Source: Litorimonas haliclonae (GTDB taxonomy: Bacteria > Pseudomonadota > Alphaproteobacteria > Caulobacterales > Maricaulaceae). From it: DNA of 64,000 bases. This document shows positions 17,459 through 26,808 of the stretch, piece by piece. The stretch covers positions 1-64,000 of the forward strand of contig NZ_CBCSCO010000004.1 of NCBI RefSeq assembly GCF_965138505.1, read 5' to 3'. The position numbers and the translations under genes are program-made. The notes under the pieces are model-generated. The model was not told where the DNA came from, did no database searches, and saw only the letters and a list, made by a program, of their open reading frames with translations. Position 1 is the first letter of the stretch; the number at the start of each line of letters is the position of its first letter.

Positions 17459-20400
17459 ATGAACCAAGAGGTCATGAACATTTTCAACCCCGCGCAAGAA
17501 GGCCCGACCTTCGACCGTATCCGCATATCCCTCGCCAGCCCTGAGAAAATTCTCTCTTGGTCATTCGGGGAAATCCGGAAGCCTGAAACCATTAACTACC
17601 GGACTTTCAAACCGGAAAAAGACGGCCTGTTCTGCGCCCGTATCTTTGGCCCTGTCAAAGATTACGAATGCCTTTGCGGTAAATATAAGCGTATGAAGTA
17701 TAAAGGCGTTGTCTGCGAAAAATGCGGCGTCGAAGTTACTGTTACCCGGGTTCGCCGTGAGCGTATGGGCCATATCGAACTGGCCGCGCCAGTTGCGCAT
17801 ATCTGGTTCTTGAAATCGCTTCCATCGCGTATTTCAACCATGCTCAACATGACGTTGAAAGAAGTCGAGCGCGTTCTTTACTTTGAATCCTACGTTGTAA
17901 CCGAGCCAGGCCTCACCTCTCTCGAAGAGCGCCAGATCTTGTCCGAAGAAGAGTATATCGACGCGCAGGCCGAATTCGGCGAAGACAGCTTTACTGCCGG
18001 TATCGGCGCAGAAGCCGTGCGCGATATGCTGCAAAACCTCGACCTTGAAGCCGAGATTGAGCGCACACGTTTTGACATGACCGAAACCGGTTCTGTTCTT
18101 AAACTGAAGAAATTCCGCAAGCGTTTGAAGCTCCTTGAAGCCTTCGTTCAGTCCGGTAACCGTCCAGAGTGGATGGTTCTGACTGTCGTACCGGTTATCC
18201 CGCCAGAGCTCCGCCCGCTTGTTCCTCTGGATGGCGGCCGTTTTGCAACGTCTGACCTGAACGATCTTTATCGCCGCGTTATCAACCGGAACAACCGTTT
18301 GAAGCGTCTGATTGAACTTCGCGCTCCTGACATCATCATCCGTAACGAAAAACGGATGTTGCAGGAGTCTGTTGATGCCTTGTTTGATAATGGCCGTCGC
18401 GGCCGTGTGATTACAGGCGCCAATAAGCGTCCGCTGAAATCCATGTCCGACATGCTTAAAGGTAAGCAGGGTCGTTTCCGTCAGAACTTGCTCGGGAAGC
18501 GTGTGGACTATTCCGGACGTTCTGTGATTGTGGTTGGCCCAGAGCTGAAACTGCATGAATGCGGCCTGCCGAAGAAAATGGCCCTTGAGCTGTTCAAGCC
18601 GTTTATCTATGCGCGTCTTGATGCCAAAGGTCTGTCTGGTACAGTTAAACAATCCAAGAAATTGGTGGAAAAAGAGCGTCCCGAGGTTTGGGATATTCTC
18701 GACGAAGTTATTCGCGAACATCCGGTTCTATTGAATCGCGCACCAACGCTTCACAGACTAGGTATTCAGGCCTTTGAACCAAAATTGACAGAAGGTAAGG
18801 CGATTCGTCTTCACCCGCTTGTCTGTTCAGCCTTTAACGCCGACTTTGACGGTGACCAAATGGCGGTTCACGTGCCGCTTTCTATCGAAGCGCAGCTTGA
18901 AGCTCGCGTTCTGATGATGTCCACCAACAACATCCTGTCCCCGGCAAACGGTAAACCAATTATCGTCCCGTCTCAGGATATTGTTTTGGGTCTGTACTAC
19001 ATGTCTCTGATGCGCGACGGCGAAAAAGGTGAAGGCATGACATTTGCTTCCATCGAAGAAGTCGAAGCGGCTCTGGACAATGGTATTGTCAGTATTCACT
19101 CTAAGGTGAAGGGACGTTTCCCTGTCACGGATGAAGACGGAAATGTAACCTATGAAGTTGCTGAAACGTCTCCGGGTCGTTTGAAATTGGCTGAATTCCT
19201 GCCAAATCATCACCTCATTTCTTATGACATCATCAACAAAATCTTGACGAAAAAGGAAATCGGCAAATTGATCGATACGGTCTATCGTCACGCTGGTCAG
19301 AAGGCGACGGTTATCTTTGCTGATAAGATGATGGGTCTCGGATTCCGCGAAGCGGCGAAAGCCGGTATTTCGTTCGGTAAAGACGACATGGTCATTCCTG
19401 ACGAAAAATATACATTGGTGAACGAAACACAGGACCTCGTTTCTGACTTCGAACAGCAATATGCAGATGGTCTCATCACCAAGGGCGAAAAATACAACAA
19501 GGTTGTAGATGCCTGGTCCAAATGTACCGACAAAGTGGCCGACGCCATGATGGGAGAGGCCGCGCGCGAGCGTAAGGTTATCAACTCTATCTTCATGATG
19601 GCGGACTCCGGCGCTCGTGGTTCGAAGAACCAGATGAAACAACTTGCGGGTATGCGCGGTCTGATGGCCAAGCCGTCCGGCGAGATTATTGAAACTCCGA
19701 TTACGGCAAACTTTAAAGAAGGTTTGACCGTTATGGATTACTTTAACTCGACCCATGGCGCGCGTAAGGGTCTGGCCGATACCGCCTTGAAAACTGCTAA
19801 CTCAGGTTACCTGACACGTCGCCTTGTTGACGTTGCGCAAGATTGTATCGTGACCGAGCAAGATTGCGGTACAGAGAACGGCATTGAGCTTAAGCCTGTT
19901 GTCGATGGCGGTGAAGTCGTTGTGTCTCTGGGCGAGCGCAGCTTGGGCCGGACATTGGCAGAAGACATTCAAGATCCGCGTTCAGGCGAACTTATGTTCC
20001 CGGCAAATACATATGTCGACGAAGATATAGCCGCTGCGATTGATGAATCCGGTTTGCAAAACCTTCGTTCTCGCAGCCCGCTGACTTGCGATACCGTCAC
20101 GGGGGTTTGCGCGACCTGTTATGGCCGCGATCTGGCGCGTGGTACGAAAGTCAATATGGGCGAAGCTGTCGGTGTTATCGCAGCTCAGTCCATTGGTGAA
20201 CCCGGAACCCAGCTTACCATGCGGACCTTCCATATTGGCGGTACAGCGTCTGTTTCAGACAAATCTGTCATCGAATCTGCGAATGAAGGTATTCTCCAGT
20301 ATGACAAGGAAGATGCGATTGAAGCCGGTAAGGTCTTCATTGCGAAATCCCGCAAACTGGAATTCTCTATCATCGATAAAGACGGCAAAGAGCTGGAAAC

Positions 20401-21634
20401 GCATAAGGTCGATTACGGTACACGTCTGTCCAAGAAATCAGGCGCGAAAGTCGCTCGCGGCGATCGTCTGGCCGAATGGGATCCATATGCGACCCCAATC
20501 CTGACAGAGGTCGGCGGTACTGTCCGTTTACTTGATATTGTTGATGGTGTTTCTGCCAAAGAAGAAACCGATGAAGAAACCGGTATTTCTTCCAAGGTGA
20601 TTGTTGACTGGCGCGCCTCTTCGAAATCCGGTGATATCCAGCCTGTGGCGGTTATTGAGGACGAGAACGGCGAACCTATCAAACTACCAAACGGCAACAT
20701 TGCGCGTTACATGCTCGCTGTCGGCGCGATCCTGTCTGTTCAGGACGGCGCGAAAGTGAAGCCTGGTGCTATCCTGGCGCGTATCGCCAAGGGCGGTGCG
20801 ACGCAACGGGATATTACCGGTGGTCTACCACGTGTTGCGGAACTGTTCGAAGCGCGTCGTCCAAAAGATGATGCGGTTATCGCGGATATGGATGGTAAGA
20901 TTGAGTTTACGCGCGATTACAAAAATAAGCGTAAAATCCAGATTACCCCTGAAGATGAAACGATCGAGCCGTCCAGCTTCCTGATTGCCAAAGGTAAGCA
21001 CATGCTTGTCTCTGATGGCGACAAAGTGAAGAAAGGTGACTTCATCATTGATGGTAATCCTGCGCCGCATGACATTCTGGCGATTATGGGTGTTGAAGCC
21101 TTGGCGGAATATCTCGTGGACGAAGTCCAAGGTGTATATCGTCTGCAGGGCGTGCCGATTAACGACAAACATATCGAAGTTATCGTGCGTCAAATGCTGC
21201 AAAAGGTCGAAATCTCCGATCCAGGCGATACCACTCTTCTCAAGAATGAGCAGATGGACAAAATCGAATTCAACAAGGTCAACAAGGCCTTGCTGGAGCG
21301 CGATAAAAACGCCACCCCTGCTCAGGCTGACCCAGTCCTTCTCGGTATTACCAAGGCGTCTCTACAGACACGCTCCTTCATCTCCGCGGCGTCCTTCCAG
21401 GAAACAACCCGCGTGCTGACAGAAGCCTCAGTCCTCGGCAAAGAAGACATGCTCGAAGGTCTGAAAGAGAACGTTATTGTTGGCCGCCTTATCCCGGCAG
21501 GTACAGGCGGAAACCTCCGTAAGTATCAGAAGCTGGCAAATGACCGTGATGAGAAGTTCTTGGCCGACAAAGCCGCTGCTGCGCCTCAACTCGAAGAGTT
21601 TCCAACGGAAATCGAAGAGGGTGCGGCCGAATAG
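17459..21634 (+). CDS. rpoC: DNA-directed RNA polymerase subunit beta'
   Basis: 1391 aa. The N-terminal zinc site is CLCGKYKRMKYKGVVCEKCG. The catalytic magnesium loop FNADFDGDQMAVHVP and the second zinc site (CDTVTGVCATCYGRDL) are intact. The bridge-helix and trigger-loop region lies around GEPGTQLTMRTFHIGG. The C-terminus carries the acidic tail of alphaproteobacterial beta'. The start ATG has AAAGGAAAA upstream. The gene ends the ribosomal/RNA polymerase block and is followed by a strong terminator. Confidence 0.99.
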   Translation: MNQEVMNIFNPAQEGPTFDRIRISLASPEKILSWSFGEIRKPETINYRTFKPEKDGLFCARIFGPVKDYECLCGKYKRMKYKGVVCEKCGVEVTVTRVRRERMGHIELAAPVAHIWFLKSLPSRISTMLNMTLKEVERVLYFESYVVTEPGLTSLEERQILSEEEYIDAQAEFGEDSFTAGIGAEAVRDMLQNLDLEAEIERTRFDMTETGSVLKLKKFRKRLKLLEAFVQSGNRPEWMVLTVVPVIPPELRPLVPLDGGRFATSDLNDLYRRVINRNNRLKRLIELRAPDIIIRNEKRMLQESVDALFDNGRRGRVITGANKRPLKSMSDMLKGKQGRFRQNLLGKRVDYSGRSVIVVGPELKLHECGLPKKMALELFKPFIYARLDAKGLSGTVKQSKKLVEKERPEVWDILDEVIREHPVLLNRAPTLHRLGIQAFEPKLTEGKAIRLHPLVCSAFNADFDGDQMAVHVPLSIEAQLEARVLMMSTNNILSPANGKPIIVPSQDIVLGLYYMSLMRDGEKGEGMTFASIEEVEAALDNGIVSIHSKVKGRFPVTDEDGNVTYEVAETSPGRLKLAEFLPNHHLISYDIINKILTKKEIGKLIDTVYRHAGQKATVIFADKMMGLGFREAAKAGISFGKDDMVIPDEKYTLVNETQDLVSDFEQQYADGLITKGEKYNKVVDAWSKCTDKVADAMMGEAARERKVINSIFMMADSGARGSKNQMKQLAGMRGLMAKPSGEIIETPITANFKEGLTVMDYFNSTHGARKGLADTALKTANSGYLTRRLVDVAQDCIVTEQDCGTENGIELKPVVDGGEVVVSLGERSLGRTLAEDIQDPRSGELMFPANTYVDEDIAAAIDESGLQNLRSRSPLTCDTVTGVCATCYGRDLARGTKVNMGEAVGVIAAQSIGEPGTQLTMRTFHIGGTASVSDKSVIESANEGILQYDKEDAIEAGKVFIAKSRKLEFSIIDKDGKELETHKVDYGTRLSKKSGAKVARGDRLAEWDPYATPILTEVGGTVRLLDIVDGVSAKEETDEETGISSKVIVDWRASSKSGDIQPVAVIEDENGEPIKLPNGNIARYMLAVGAILSVQDGAKVKPGAILARIAKGGATQRDITGGLPRVAELFEARRPKDDAVIADMDGKIEFTRDYKNKRKIQITPEDETIEPSSFLIAKGKHMLVSDGDKVKKGDFIIDGNPAPHDILAIMGVEALAEYLVDEVQGVYRLQGVPINDKHIEVIVRQMLQKVEISDPGDTTLLKNEQMDKIEFNKVNKALLERDKNATPAQADPVLLGITKASLQTRSFISAASFQETTRVLTEASVLGKEDMLEGLKENVIVGRLIPAGTGGNLRKYQKLANDRDEKFLADKAAAAPQLEEFPTEIEEGAAE

Positions 21635-21653
21635 GGTAAGCCAAGTAAATATT

Positions 21654-21685
21654 AAAAAAGCCGCTCCAAACGGGGCGGCTTTTTT
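21654..21685 (+). terminator. Bidirectional terminator between rpoC and the SDR gene
   Basis: AAAAAAGCCGC (21654-21664) is complementary to GCGGCTTTTTT (21675-21685). The run of T follows the stem on the plus strand and the run of A gives U residues on the minus strand, so it can stop both the rpoC transcript and that of the converging SDR gene. Confidence 0.93.
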
Positions 21686-21723
21686 GTTTTCTATGACTGA
21701 TGGTAGAGGTTAAGTTTTTGTCC

Positions 21724-22557
21724 TTATTCGAGTCCAAGCACTTTCAGATTTTCATCATAGTCATTTAAGAGTTGTTTGTTTCGCTCGACCACGGCTTGCC
21801 GCGCGTCGGGGTCGTTGAAAACGTGAAGGCGGTTTTTCTCCACAGCGTCGAGGCAAAGCTCTGCATAAACCTCGGCATCCATACCGTTTTCAATGAGCTC
21901 TTTGACGGCTTGGTAGTGTTTTGAAGTTCTGATAACCTCTACATATTTCCCAGCGACCGGGGCTTTTTCCGTTGTGTTGTGAATGTTAGACTTCACCCAA
22001 GTCGGGCAGAGACAAGAAACACCTATTCCAACAGCCGCCAGTTCTTTCGAAAGAGCCTCGGAATATCCGACAACGGCAAATTTGGTCGTGAAATAAGGCG
22101 ACATCCCGATGTCGGTGGAATGACCAGCCATGGACGCCGTATTGATGACATGACCGCCTTCCCCTTGCTCTATCAGCGTGGGTATAAAAGCTTCGCACCC
22201 ATAAATAACGCCCATCACGTTGATATCGACGATCCATTTCCAATCTTCCAACGCGATCTTGCCAGGCCTTCCGCCAAGGCTGACGCCGGCATTATTGAAT
22301 ATGAGGTGAACCTTTCCGAAGGCGTCTAGTGTGGCTTTGACGGCGTTATGTAGATCTTTGGCCTTCGCGACATCGCATAGGACCGAAGCCGTTTGGTCTG
22401 GCGCACCTAACGTCTCAACCGCTCGCTCAAGTCCCGGCCCGTCAATGTCGGACAGCATGACTTTCGCGCCGCGCTTAACGAGCGCCTCGCAGAGCGCATA
22501 ACCAATGCCGGAGGCGGCTCCGGTGACGAATGCAACTTTATTTTCTATTTCGGTCAT
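21724..22557 (-). CDS. Short-chain dehydrogenase/reductase
   Basis: 277 aa with a Rossmann fold. It has the TGAASGIG nucleotide-binding motif (about residues 12-19), an NNAG motif, the catalytic serine in NTASMAG and the YxxxK catalytic pair in SPYFTTK. Asp at the end of beta-2 (LSDIDGPG) hints at NAD(H) preference. The C-terminal region may bind the substrate; no substrate can be named. It diverges from dnaG across 125 bases and converges on rpoC, so it is probably a single-gene unit. Confidence 0.88.
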   Translation of the reverse strand: MTEIENKVAFVTGAASGIGYALCEALVKRGAKVMLSDIDGPGLERAVETLGAPDQTASVLCDVAKAKDLHNAVKATLDAFGKVHLIFNNAGVSLGGRPGKIALEDWKWIVDINVMGVIYGCEAFIPTLIEQGEGGHVINTASMAGHSTDIGMSPYFTTKFAVVGYSEALSKELAAVGIGVSCLCPTWVKSNIHNTTEKAPVAGKYVEVIRTSKHYQAVKELIENGMDAEVYAELCLDAVEKNRLHVFNDPDARQAVVERNKQLLNDYDENLKVLGLE

Positions 22558-22682
22558 AAAAATCCCCTTTTAATCTTGATTATAGTTCAGCCCGGGAAGG
22601 AAAAGGCATGAATATGTTTAGCGCATATGCAGACCTTCATTCGCGACTCGCAAATATCGATGTTTATGCTTATCTCTAAGCT

Positions 22683-24494
22683 ATGAGGTTTGGCGAAACA
22701 TTTTTAGACGAAATAAAGGCGCGTGTGCGCCCGTCTGACGTTGTGGGCCGCCACGTGAAGCTTAAACGTCAAGGCCGCGAATTCGCTGGTCTATCTCCTT
22801 TTACGAGCGAGAAGACGCCCAGTTTCTTTGTGAACGACGAAAAAGGATTCTACCACTGTTTCTCATCGGGGAAACATGGGGATGCTATATCCTTCTTAAT
22901 GGAGATAGAGGGGCTTACTTTTCCAGAAGCTGTTGAGAAACTGGCGGGTTTAGCCGGAATGGAAATGCCGAAGTCCGATCCGCAGGCCGAAGCGCGCGCA
23001 GCGCGAAACAAGGAAACTATTTCCTGGATGGAGCGGGCCAAAGAGTTTTTCGAACGGTCCCTTTATCGGCAGGTGGGCCAAGAGGCGAGGGACTATTTGT
23101 CAAATCGCGGGCTCTCAAGAACGGCCGCAGAATATTTCGGTATGGGCTTCGCGCCCAATGATTTCTCGGCGCTTAAGTCGGAATTGATCCAACAAGGAGC
23201 GACAGAACGCCAGCTCGTTGAAGCTGGTTTAATTATCGAATCGGACGATAGGTCCCGCGATAGCTGGGATAGGTTCAGAAACCGTATCATGTTTCCCATT
23301 CATGACAGCCGGGGACGTCTCGTGGCGTTTGGCGGCCGGGCCATGGAAAAAGACGCTAAGGCGAAATATCTAAATTCTCCTGAAACCCCAGTGTTTTCCA
23401 AAAGCCGCCTGCTTTACAATTTTCACCGCGCCCGAAAGGCCCTAGCGGCCCCTAAGAACGGCTCTCGGGGCATGATCGTTGCCGAAGGGTATATGGATGT
23501 CATTGCTCTCTCCCGTGCAGGGTTTGAACATGCGGTCGCGCCTATGGGAACGGCCTTAACTGAGGAGCAACTGGAACTTCTGTGGCGCGCAGGGCCTGAA
23601 CCAATTCTGTGTTTCGATGGGGATAAGGCTGGGCTCCGCGCAGCCTATCGATCCATCGAACGGGCGCTGCCTTTACTAAAACCCGGCTATTCGCTTCGCT
23701 TTGCCTTATTGCCGGAAGGGCAAGACCCTGACGATCTTATTAGGGCAGATGGTCCTCCTGCGATGAAGGCCATTTTAGAAAACGCACTGCCGCTGATTGA
23801 TATGCTCTGGCGGCGAGAAAGAGAGAAAGAGCCACTTACGACGCCGGAACAAAAAGCGGGTTTGAAAGCAAGGCTTTATGCTGCCTTGGATGAAATAGAC
23901 CATGCGGACGTCAAGTCTCTATATAAAACAGAACTTTTGGAGCGGTTTGACAAGGCCTATGGATGGAAACCCAATAGGCGACAAAACCGCGCCCAAGAGC
24001 CTAAAGCTGATAGGCTGGCAATAAAACGCGATGCGGCAGCGCTTTCAAAAAATAGTCGCCGCGAACGCGCCCTCATAGGCGCTGTCCTCGTCTATCCCGA
24101 GTTAATTTCCCGCGTGGATGAGACCCTTTTCGAGCTTCCATTTGCGAATGCTGATTGCGCCCGACTTCAGCGCAGCCTTTTGTCATACTGGCGAGTCACA
24201 AAAGCGGTTGAAATCAACGCACTTAATACGCATATATCTGAGGAGGGACTGGAATCCTTGCGTAAGGATATTCTCCGGGACCGATTATTGATAATAGCGG
24301 CCATGGGTGGTGCGTCTTCGGATTTGGATACACGAACAGCCTTCTGGGAAGCAGAGGCTACCGCTCTACTAGAGCAAAACCAGACAAGCGACGAAACGCG
24401 TGGCACAAGACTGCGAATGGCAGACACCATTCGTGAAGATAATTCGGAAGCGCTTAGGCGCTTGATGCGGGCGGCCAAGCTGGATGACAGTTAG
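22683..24494 (+). CDS. dnaG: DNA primase with degenerate zinc-binding domain
   Basis: 603 aa. The N-terminal domain aligns with the CHC2 zinc finger, but three of the four ligands are replaced: Ser38, Thr41 and Ser62 stand where Cys, His and Cys are usual, and only Cys59 remains. The catalytic core is intact, with VAEGYMDVIALSRAG, the FDGDKAGLRAA metal site and the LPEGQDPDDLIRADG segment. A C-terminal helicase-binding-like region follows. It makes the RNA primers for replication. It lies upstream of rpoD, as in the widespread primase-sigma operon. The ribosome binding site before the ATG is weak. Confidence 0.96.
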   Translation: MRFGETFLDEIKARVRPSDVVGRHVKLKRQGREFAGLSPFTSEKTPSFFVNDEKGFYHCFSSGKHGDAISFLMEIEGLTFPEAVEKLAGLAGMEMPKSDPQAEARAARNKETISWMERAKEFFERSLYRQVGQEARDYLSNRGLSRTAAEYFGMGFAPNDFSALKSELIQQGATERQLVEAGLIIESDDRSRDSWDRFRNRIMFPIHDSRGRLVAFGGRAMEKDAKAKYLNSPETPVFSKSRLLYNFHRARKALAAPKNGSRGMIVAEGYMDVIALSRAGFEHAVAPMGTALTEEQLELLWRAGPEPILCFDGDKAGLRAAYRSIERALPLLKPGYSLRFALLPEGQDPDDLIRADGPPAMKAILENALPLIDMLWRREREKEPLTTPEQKAGLKARLYAALDEIDHADVKSLYKTELLERFDKAYGWKPNRRQNRAQEPKADRLAIKRDAAALSKNSRRERALIGAVLVYPELISRVDETLFELPFANADCARLQRSLLSYWRVTKAVEINALNTHISEEGLESLRKDILRDRLLIIAAMGGASSDLDTRTAFWEAEATALLEQNQTSDETRGTRLRMADTIREDNSEALRRLMRAAKLDDS

Positions 24495-24603
24495 GCGGCA
24501 CGCGAAGGAAACATATGGCCGTATGTTGGGCTCAACATGCGGCTAAGACTATATTAAAGCCTGAGGTTTATCCTACAGTCTTTGACATTGGAAAGGTGCC
24601 TCT

Positions 24604-26655
24604 ATGGCCGGCACAGCCACCTCTACAAAAAAAGACTCTGAAACAACAGAAGTCACAACAGAAGCGAATGCAGCCGCGATCGTCCCAGGCAAGCGCCTTG
24701 ATATGGATAGTATCGAGGTCAAACGGATGTTGGCTAAGGCCAAGAAAAACTCCGGCCTCTTACCGATTGATGAACTTCGCAAGCATATCGACATGGACGG
24801 CATCTCGGCGGACGAGATCGAAGTCGTTTTGGCGGCATTGTCCGAAATCGGTATTTCTGTCTATGATGATACCGAAGAACCGACGATTGGCTCTAAAACT
24901 CTGGCGCGGACCGCGACGACAGCTGTCAAAGGCGGGAACTCCAAGGAAGAGCTAGACCGCACGGATGACCCTGTGCGGATGTATCTGCGCGAGATGGGCG
25001 TGGTTGAGCTTCTGTCCCGTGAAGGCGAAATTGCGATTGCCAAACGCATCGAGGCGGGCCGGGATACAATGATCAAAGGGCTGTGCGAATCGGCCCTAAC
25101 TTTCGAAGCGATCATGATCTGGCGCGAAGAACTCGAAGAAGGTCACATTCTCCTTAGAGATATTATCGATCTGGACGGCACCTATAACCAATCTATCGGG
25201 AATATTCAGGAAGACCGGTCTCAGGCAGCCGTACGCCGTGAAAAAATCGAAAAAGGCGAGATCGAAGCGACCGAAGAAGATGACCTGTCCAAACCGGTTC
25301 ATCCGCCGCGCAATAAAATGCCGGAACGCAATTATAAACCCGGCGAAAAACCAATTGAAGATGATGACGAGGATGAGGAAGATAAAACTAACCTCTCCAT
25401 GGCCTCTATGGAAGCCGCTCTCCGTGATACAATCATGGACAAGCTGGACCGCATTTCCGAGGACTTTAATCGCTTTCAAAAGCTCCAGCAAATGCTCATC
25501 AAGGCACGTTTGTCTGGGAAAAAACTACGCAAGCCGCAAGCCGAAGAATATGACCAGATTCAAGAAACAATCATTGAAGAGATCAAATCGCTTCAGCTCA
25601 ATAATGCTCGTATTGATGCCCTAATCGATCAGCTTTATGCAATTAACAAACGCTTCATCAGCCTCGAAGGACGCCTTATGCGTCTGGCTGACGGCAACGG
25701 CGTGCCGCGTCATGAATTTCTGCAAGCTTATTTGGGGTCAGAACTGAACCCGAACTGGATGGAAGACATGGCCGGGCAGTCAGAGGCTTGGGACCGTTTC
25801 TTGAAACGCGAAAAAGTCTCTATCGATAAACTCCGCAATGAAATTGGCGGCTTGGCTCAAGAGACAGGCGTTCCTGTCGATGAGTTCAGACGCATCGTTC
25901 AGACCGTCCAAAAGGGCGAACGCGAAGCCCGTCAGGCGAAAAAAGAAATGGTCGAGGCCAACCTTCGTCTCGTGATTTCGATCGCCAAGAAATACACCAA
26001 TCGCGGTTTGCAATTCCTCGACCTGATCCAAGAAGGCAATATCGGCCTGATGAAGGCGGTTGATAAATTTGAATATCGCCGGGGTTATAAATTCTCGACT
26101 TATGCGACGTGGTGGATCCGTCAGGCGATTACGCGCTCTATTGCGGATCAGGCCCGGACTATTCGGATTCCGGTTCATATGATCGAGACGATTAACAAAA
26201 TCGTTCGGACTTCGCGCCAGATTTTGCACGAAATTGGCCGCGAACCGACTCCCGAGGAGCTTTCCGCTAAGCTCTCCATGCCGCTTGAAAAAGTCCGCAA
26301 GGTTATGAAGATCGCCAAAGAGCCTATCTCCCTTGAAACGCCAATTGGCGACGAGGAAGATAGCCAACTCGGTGACTTCATTGAGGATAATAATGCGATC
26401 CTGCCGATTGAATCTGCTATTCAGTCCAATCTGCGCGAAACAACGACTCGCGTTCTGGCGTCTCTGACGCCGCGTGAAGAACGTGTCCTGCGGATGCGCT
26501 TCGGGATCGGTATGAACACAGACCACACGCTAGAGGAAGTCGGACAGCAATTCTCTGTCACACGCGAACGTATCCGCCAGATCGAAGCTAAGGCTCTACG
26601 CAAACTCAAACATCCAAGTCGAAGCCGGAAGTTACGATCTTTCTTGGATCAGTAA
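24604..26655 (+). CDS. rpoD: RNA polymerase primary sigma factor RpoD
   Basis: 683 aa. Region 1.1 is at the N-terminus (SIEVKRMLAKAKKNSGLLPI). Region 1.2 includes DPVRMYLREMGVVELLSREG, then a non-conserved insert with an acidic stretch (EDDDEDEED). Region 2 holds the -10 recognition helix (GYKFSTYATWWIRQAITR). Region 3 and region 4 helix-turn-helix follow, ending SVTRERIRQIEAKALRKLKH. GGAAAGG precedes the start. It is 109 bases after dnaG on the same strand and ends at its own terminator. Confidence 0.99.
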   Translation: MAGTATSTKKDSETTEVTTEANAAAIVPGKRLDMDSIEVKRMLAKAKKNSGLLPIDELRKHIDMDGISADEIEVVLAALSEIGISVYDDTEEPTIGSKTLARTATTAVKGGNSKEELDRTDDPVRMYLREMGVVELLSREGEIAIAKRIEAGRDTMIKGLCESALTFEAIMIWREELEEGHILLRDIIDLDGTYNQSIGNIQEDRSQAAVRREKIEKGEIEATEEDDLSKPVHPPRNKMPERNYKPGEKPIEDDDEDEEDKTNLSMASMEAALRDTIMDKLDRISEDFNRFQKLQQMLIKARLSGKKLRKPQAEEYDQIQETIIEEIKSLQLNNARIDALIDQLYAINKRFISLEGRLMRLADGNGVPRHEFLQAYLGSELNPNWMEDMAGQSEAWDRFLKREKVSIDKLRNEIGGLAQETGVPVDEFRRIVQTVQKGEREARQAKKEMVEANLRLVISIAKKYTNRGLQFLDLIQEGNIGLMKAVDKFEYRRGYKFSTYATWWIRQAITRSIADQARTIRIPVHMIETINKIVRTSRQILHEIGREPTPEELSAKLSMPLEKVRKVMKIAKEPISLETPIGDEEDSQLGDFIEDNNAILPIESAIQSNLRETTTRVLASLTPREERVLRMRFGIGMNTDHTLEEVGQQFSVTRERIRQIEAKALRKLKHPSRSRKLRSFLDQ

Positions 26656-26664
26656 AGTTTAAAC

Positions 26665-26688
26665 AAACCGCCTTCGGGCGGTTTTTTT
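26665..26688 (+). terminator. Rho-independent terminator after rpoD
   Basis: AAACCGCC-TTCG-GGCGGTTT, a stable UUCG tetraloop stem, is followed by a further run of T. It begins 10 bases past the rpoD stop. Confidence 0.95.
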
Positions 26689-26808
26689 AATGTGCAAGAC
26701 ACGTCGAATTTCACGCATTGATTTTGTATGGGTTTCGCTTCACGCTGTCTATAATCGGCGAATGCCATTATAAATATATTTCATAATAAATTTGAAGCGA
26801 GGACGATT

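Noticed and set aside
18827..19756. 309-codon open frame on the minus strand of rpoC
   Set aside because: Antisense shadow of rpoC with biased composition (His, Arg, Phe rich) and no motif. A similar frame at 17834-18721 was dropped for the same reason.
25780..26526. 248-codon open frame opposite rpoD
   Set aside because: Antisense shadow of the conserved sigma region 2-4.
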